16,609 nt of DNA, taken from contig CAIXEV010000254.1 of NCBI GenBank assembly GCA_903918555.1, positions 1 to 16,609 of the forward strand. The letters run 5' to 3'. A program made the translations under genes and the position numbers. Under the pieces are notes generated by a model that saw nothing but the letters and a program-made list of their open reading frames with translations, made no database searches and was not told the DNA's origin. Shown piece after piece: positions 15,589-16,609 of this stretch (positions are counted from its first letter, which is position 1; every line of letters starts with the position of its first letter). This DNA comes from an uncultured bacterium. GTDB lineage: Bacteria > Planctomycetota > Phycisphaerae > Phycisphaerales > SM1A02.

Positions 15589-16609
15589 TCACGGCCTCGT
15601 CTTCGGCGTGAGGAGGTCGGCGCGCGTCGCGGGCGCGTCGTTCGTCGGCTTCGCGTTCATCGTGTACCACGCCTCGGCCGACCAGATCTTCTCGCCGTCG
15701 GTCGACTCTGGATTCGCGTGGAGGTAGACCACGCGGCCGGCCTTGATGCCGGGCGCGCGCAGGAAGACCGTGTCGCCCGCGGCCGATGGAACGGCCTCGA
15801 CGACCTCCACCGCCTCGTCGTCGATCTTCGGACCGCCGTACTGCGCGGTCGCCTCGTAGCGCCACTGGCGCAGCGCGAAGTTCTTCGCGTCGCGCAGCCA
15901 TGCGACATCGATCGCGCGCGTGAACTCGACCGTCAGCCCGTCGGGCTCGGCCGAGACGCGCGCGATCTCGAACGCGTCCTTGCCGCTCGAGCGCAGGCGC
16001 TCGAGGCCGAAGCGCTTGTCGCGCCAGTTCCAGTTGCCGCCCGAGCCGATCGAGCCCGCGTAGAGGCACCCGTCGGGCCCGTACACGAGGCGCTGCACGC
16101 CGCCCTCGAGGCCGTTGCCGACGCGGTACGCGCACCCCTGCAGCTCGCCCGCGACGACCTCAAGCGACACGCGGTTGATGCCGCCGAGCGTGAGCTCGGA
16201 CAGCCACAGGTCGCCCTTGTAGCGGCCGTCGCGGATCACAAGCGGCGTCGTCGGCGAGTTGGCGATCTCGTTCTGCGGCAGCCACACGGCGGGCGGCGAC
16301 GGCGGATTCTCGCTGTTGAGGCTCGGCACGCCGCCCTCGGGGTAGACAAGCGACTTCTGCGTGCCGTTGTAGTGGCCGTAGAAGCGGCCGTTCTTTGCGT
16401 GGACGAGCTTGCTCGCGGGCAGCCACGCGCCCTGGTTGTCGCTCACGAACGCGTCGCCCGACGGGGTGACCTCGACGCCGTTCGGGGTGCGGAAGCCGCC
16501 CGCGATCCACTCGACATCCTTCGACGCGATGTTGATGCGGTAGAGCGTGCCGCGGTGCGCCGGATTCGGGCCGTTGAGGCCGACGGTGTCGCCGATCACG
16601 CCTTCGCGC
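15589..16609 (-). CDS. Quinoprotein (soluble glucose/sorbosone dehydrogenase-like) beta-propeller protein, N-terminus cut by window edge
   Basis: The frame is open across the window end (about 339 codons visible), so the N-terminus, including any signal peptide or cytochrome domain, is outside. Blocks such as GGFRTPNGVEVTPSGDAFVSDNQGAWLPASK, WLPQNEIANSPTTP, DGRYKGDLWLSELT and GGVQRLVYGPDGCLYAGSIG resemble the propeller of PQQ-dependent sugar (L-sorbosone type) dehydrogenases common in planctomycetes. The C-terminal part (about 215-339) ends in a beta-rich stretch with KIWSAEAWYTMNAKP that I associate with the heme/propeller multidomain proteins of this phylum. It probably acts in the periplasm and passes electrons to a cytochrome, but no cofactor is proved here. 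It is the first visible gene of the DUF5993-dsbB-DUF1569 operon, so coupled expression with disulfide formation is implied. Confidence 0.75.
   Translation of the reverse strand, partial: REGVIGDTVGLNGPNPAHRGTLYRINIASKDVEWIAGGFRTPNGVEVTPSGDAFVSDNQGAWLPASKLVHAKNGRFYGHYNGTQKSLVYPEGGVPSLNSENPPSPPAVWLPQNEIANSPTTPLVIRDGRYKGDLWLSELTLGGINRVSLEVVAGELQGCAYRVGNGLEGGVQRLVYGPDGCLYAGSIGSGGNWNWRDKRFGLERLRSSGKDAFEIARVSAEPDGLTVEFTRAIDVAWLRDAKNFALRQWRYEATAQYGGPKIDDEAVEVVEAVPSAAGDTVFLRAPGIKAGRVVYLHANPESTDGEKIWSAEAWYTMNAKPTNDAPATRADLLTPKTRP

Overview
The window is high-GC DNA (about two thirds G+C by eye) from a Gram-negative bacterium, most likely a planctomycete of the Phycisphaerae type. The evidence is a short secreted protein ending in the planctomycete variant of the PEP-CTERM tail (PAPGALALLGLAGLAARRRR), and three secreted proteins ending in a Cys-flanked duplicated EF-hand (dockerin-like) module of the PCPADLDGN...LSAWGACP type. 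I recognise both as common in that lineage. I could not run a database search. No rRNA, tRNA, CRISPR array, phage gene or transposase is visible.

Layout. (1) 1-1956, minus: C-terminally cut alkaline-phosphatase-superfamily enzyme with a TPR tail. (2) 2065-2688, minus: PEP-CTERM protein with a strong intrinsic terminator. (3) 3030-6162, plus: three-gene set of a Tat-lipoprotein glycosylasparaginase, a CstB-like metallo-beta-lactamase/rhodanese/rhodanese fusion and a YgaP-like membrane rhodanese; the last two form a persulfide/sulfane-sulfur detoxification module. (4) 6501-8156, plus: RhlE-type DEAD-box RNA helicase behind a long leader. (5) 8131-10641, minus: two paralogous secreted seven-repeat propeller-like proteins with dockerin-like tails, 33 bp apart. 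(6) 10746-12623, minus: a third secreted seven-repeat protein with a more diverged dockerin-like tail and its own terminator. (7) 12928-14256, plus: a 442-residue protein of unknown function. (8) 14308-16609, minus: a tightly packed operon of a quinoprotein-dehydrogenase-like propeller protein (cut by the window end), a 51-residue DUF5993-like membrane protein, a DsbB-family protein and a DUF1569/DinB-like protein with an extra CxxC.

The most notable signals are these. The tetranucleotide ACGT is almost absent: I found three copies in 16.6 kb against about fifty expected, and codon choice shifts to avoid it. The dockerin cassettes of the two diverged paralogs are about 94% identical in DNA, which suggests gene conversion. 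One cassette also supplies, on its antisense strand, the last six codons and stop of the DEAD-box helicase. The disulfide operon pairs a DsbB lacking the second Cys pair with a CxxC-bearing DUF1569 protein by a 4-bp ATGA overlap. I found no wholly new defence or mobile system.
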